Below are positions 60,405 through 64,000 of a DNA stretch of 64,000 nt, piece by piece. The position numbers and the translations under genes are program-made. The stretch covers positions 143,501 through 207,500 of the forward strand of contig JBBBDQ010000351.1 in assembly GCA_037127315.1 (NCBI GenBank), in the 5' to 3' direction. The DNA comes from Ascarosepion bandense. Its lineage: Eukaryota > Mollusca > Cephalopoda > Sepiida > Sepiidae. The notes under the pieces were generated by a model. The model saw nothing but the letters and a program-made list of their open reading frames with translations, was not told the DNA's origin and made no database searches. Each line of letters begins with the position of its first letter. Positions within the stretch are counted from its first letter, which is position 1.

Positions 60405-61820
60405 ATGAAATCACATATACAAAGAGAAAAATTATTTATAAAACGTAAAATAAAGGATATTTAAAAAACTAAATATGAAGATATAAATTCATTAGACCAA
60501 AGATTGGAAGAAAGTTAAAAAAAAAGAAAAAAAAAAGAATTAAAATTAATATTAAAATTAAAATATAAACTTTTTATTTATTTGTTATTCATTATTTTTT
60601 ATTATTTTGTTATATTTTATATTTATTATTATCATATTTTAATACATATTTTTTAATTATTTTATTTATATTATAGAACTAATATTAGAAAAGATAATAC
60701 CTCCATGATTTTTTTGACTCAAATTAATTCAATCAAATATACTCACCTCCTACAGCATAAAACAATGTCATTAAAAAAAAAACAAAAAAACAAAAAAACC
60801 ACACACACACATTGTTCCCATTTTGTCCCCTAACAAACTGCTTTGGCTAATACTTTACTAATACTATACTTTCAAGTCATACTATTTAATTTCTGGGGAA
60901 TCCCCATTGCTTTATTGGTGAACACATGATTGTGCTAATTTCTATAAATTAATGTTGAAGGTGCTAAATTAAGTTTCATTACAACTTCACAGGTGTTATG
61001 GATAAATTACACACCTGACAAGTTGGTTAAAAAAGGAAGGAAGTAAAATTAAAACATTGATTAACACTTGAAAGAGTTTTTTCATCAGACTTGGCAACAT
61101 TACAATCTAATATATTTCAAGAAAAATCTGAAAACCTTATGTCTTTTTTTTTTTGTTGCCTTCTTTATAGCCCAATTTCTTTTTCTGATAAAATAAGAGA
61201 TATATAAAGTCACCATAATGAACATATTCAAAAGATAAGCCTTTTCTTTGAGAAGTCACAGTTTTTCGTGTGCAGCAAAAGGGTTTTTATAAAAGCAGGT
61301 ATACAAACTAGTACAAGTTTGATAAGAGATGATTTAAGATTATAATACAAAAGAAATGATTTCTCTGAATGACAAATTAACAAAGTACTTCAGGGAAATT
61401 ACAATTTGAAATGAAAGCTATTAAAGAAACAATTTTTACAGGATACAAAATATATTCAGTAAAAGTTATAAACAAGAGCAAAGCCAAATATTACTGCCCT
61501 TCTTGTATGAAAAATGCAGAAAACTGGTAATGAAGCAAAGCAAAAGAAAGAAAACCAAAAACATTTTTAAAATATTTGGGGGGAAATTCATATCTAAACA
61601 TATTTCAAGAGTATTATGTGGCACAAGAAACAGCAGAGACTTAACATATATTATTTATTCTAAATAAATAAATAAAAAAACCCAAAGAAATAGCACTTAA
61701 AAAAAAAATTAATATTAAAAAATAAGATAATTTACTATACTAGAGAATAATTTAAAGTTAAATAAAGAAGAGAAAAAAAACATGGCACTGAATTTCTGAT
61801 GAAAGAAAAAGAATTTGCTC
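60405..61820. other. unassigned AT-rich sequence
   Basis: No recognised feature. Confidence 0.5.
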
Positions 61821-61834
61821 AACTGAAAAGGTTG

Positions 61835-62200
61835 CAACTAAAGCTTTAACCATTCCATTGGATCAAAAAATAAGGAACAACTAAGCAGATCCTTTTTATT
61901 CTTCATCCTATTTATGTAAAGTTGTATCTAAATGTTTAACCAATCCATTGGATCAAAACAGAAGGAAAATGTATAATTGAGCAGATCCTATTCTTCAGCC
62001 TGTTTATGTGAATTTGTATTTAACCGATCCATCAAATAAAAAAAACATATATAATTGAGCAGACACAATTTATTCTTTATCATATTTATGTGAAGTTGCA
62101 ACTAAAGTTTTAATGAATTCATTGGATTAAAAAAAAAAAAAAAGAGTGAAAAATAGATAATTGGTAAGATGTGCATATCCTATTTACCTGAAGGTTAGTA
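61835..62200. repeat. 84-90-bp tandem repeat, 4 degenerate units
   Basis: The anchor AACC.ATCCATTGGATCAAA occurs at 61848, 61938, 62022 and 62112 (spacing 90, 84, 90), with AATTGAGCAGATCCTATTCTT and TGTGAAGTTGCAACTAAA in most units. Confidence 0.75.
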
Positions 62201-62204
62201 AAGA

Positions 62205-64000
62205 TTTAATAAAGATATATAAAATTGTGGGCTTTGAATATGAAATTAGAGATTATTTGACAGTCACTAAAGAATAGACTGTCCAAGTTGTGCCTGTGTG
62301 TTATCAACATATTCCTCTTTTCAAGTCATACACCAGTTTTTTTTATTGTTACATCTTCAAGAAATTTTATTTCAAATATGGGCTCATCAGCAAAACTTGA
62401 CATAAAAACAATAGCATTTACACACATGTCAGGTAAATCAACAAATTCGTAACATTAAAAAGTAAATGGACTAAATTCAGTCAGGCATGAAACAGAGAAA
62501 GGAAAGTCTCACAAAAAGAATCTGCCTCGGTTAGTTGTTCTGTCAATGGACTTTTGAATAGTCAAGCTGTATACCATGTTTAGTCAATGAGAACATATTG
62601 AATCAATAATACAACAGTTAAATACTATTTCCAGGAAATACAACTTTTAGTATTTTTTTAAAATCCTTCTTAGCATCTAATATAAGCTGCAGTAAAGCTT
62701 AATCTTTTTCACTGCATACAGACTTGCTCTTCTTTGATATAAGCCAATCAATCCTCCTCTCAATATGTATTTATCTTATGTCTTTTGTATAAGTTTTGAC
62801 ACTCAACTGCAAAAATACAGTTGGAAATAGATTTAGCTTATATAACATTTATAGACAGAGAAATTTAATTCAACTTTCACTCAGAATTAATTTTCATTCT
62901 GATATGCATGATATTTACAAATGCTTTTAGTCAAAAGTAAAGACATTACCAAATTAAAAATAAATACTAATAATGTTCAGTTTAGTATATTTAACATTGA
63001 ATGAAAAAAAAAATGTCTCCTCTTTCAGTAAAAGAATATTTAGCGATAGTGAAGTTATGTCACAGTAACCCACAAAAACACTTGGTGAATATTATTGGTA
63101 AGAAAGTCAGCAATAAAAATAGTTCCTGTAAATTTACATTTAGAGATTATAGGTACTGCCACTAATTTTCAATACCTTGGTTAAAATGAATTTTTAGAAA
63201 TGAAAAAGTTTTCTTGAAGCTTTAATTGAAAGCTGAATGATTAAATTTACTATTTCTAGTAAACAAAATACTCTAGTGTATTTTAAACAGTAATTATCTT
63301 GAATGAAATTGATTTCTGAGGGTCTTTTCTGAAATACTTGATTAGTGCCTTTTTTTTTAGTCATATTTCATCACAATGCAATGTAATTCTCTGTATTAAA
63401 AAATATTCCAAAAATAAAATACTTTGAGAAATATTAGCTGATTTAAAGCATAATTTGATAAAAAAAAAAATTTACGTTAAGTTTAAATTAATAGAGAAAT
63501 AGGTCTTTAAAACAAACAGTAGCAGTGATGACATACTTCTGCTAGTGCTTGTCAATCAAGTAACAAATGCTGACATATGGAAACTTTATCTGTTAAAATG
63601 TAAGGTAAGAAAATCATGGGTGAGCCCCCTTTTTTTACATAATTTTTAATCTTAAAAATGATGGAAAATATTCTTTGTACTCTAATTTTAGGTATGTTTA
63701 CTTTAAATTTACTATAGTTATCACTCTTTTTTTTGATAATGTTGTGTAAAAAAAATTATTTTCAAAATTTGCATTAAACTTTTCTATTTTTGATTAATAA
63801 ATATAATTTTCACTTAATATCACCTAACTAGATGAAATTCATGCAGAATTTTAGAAGATTTATATATTAAAAGATAAGTAAAAAGAAAAATGATTTACAT
63901 TCTTCAAGGTGTCTTGCTTTAAACTAAAAAAAAATTTTCAGATGAAAATTTAATTTTTCAAAATTTCATGAAATTAAGTAAGTAACATATGTAAATAAAA
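62205..64000. other. unassigned AT-rich sequence to the window edge
   Basis: No recognised exon, RNA gene or element. If the furin-like gene continues upstream, this is intron or 5' flank. Confidence 0.5.

Overview
This is AT-rich animal DNA with very long introns and dense transposable-element debris. No bacterial or organellar signal is visible. The only host gene I recognise is a furin-type proprotein convertase on the minus strand. Eight exons lie between 46814 and 2155. They read in frame across every splice junction and encode about 334 contiguous residues: the subtilisin-like catalytic domain with its Asp, His, oxyanion Asn and Ser motifs, and the start of the P domain. The signal peptide and prodomain exons must lie beyond 64000, or are too short to recognise. 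The rest of the P domain and the C-terminus lie beyond position 1. Repeat content (tRNA-headed SINEs with a shared body, 5S-rRNA-headed SINEs, a jockey-like LINE family) suggests a lophotrochozoan, probably a cephalopod mollusc. That assignment is inference.

Layout by region. 1-6.0 kb: 3' ends of one LINE family, a 64-bp tandem repeat, the last visible furin exon and a tRNA-SINE. 6.0-14.5 kb: a run of decayed DNA transposons (pogo-like TIR element, a nearly complete mariner, two mariner relics, a Tc1 N-terminal fragment), an endonuclease-bearing LINE remnant, a second tRNA-SINE type, furin exons G and F, and a 5S-derived SINE with a perfect 15-bp target duplication. 15-32 kb: furin exons E, D, C and B separated by SINEs, LINE tails, an I-type LINE 3' end and unassigned AT-rich intron. 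33-37.3 kb: the longest LINE copy (endonuclease plus reverse transcriptase, many stops) and a second partial copy. 40.8-42.5 kb: an RTE-like LINE fragment embedded in short degenerate repeats. 43.9-45.7 kb: a LINE tail, a 417-bp inverted repeat, a 102-nt hairpin and a second 5S-headed element. 46.7 kb: furin exon A. 48.6-51.2 kb: a young LTR retrotransposon with 204-bp LTRs and a 5-bp target duplication. It carries open gag-protease and integrase frames but has no reverse transcriptase. 54-64 kb: a LINE tail, a CpG-rich 26-bp minisatellite, a Tc1-like MITE and purine-rich or 85-90-bp tandem arrays.

The most interesting signals are these. (1) The LTR element has a 16-nt primer-binding site perfectly complementary to its own LTR, which points to self-priming. 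(2) One SINE body appears attached to either a tRNA or a 5S rRNA head, and to different tails. (3) There are two well-formed hairpin structures at 44.7-45.4 kb.
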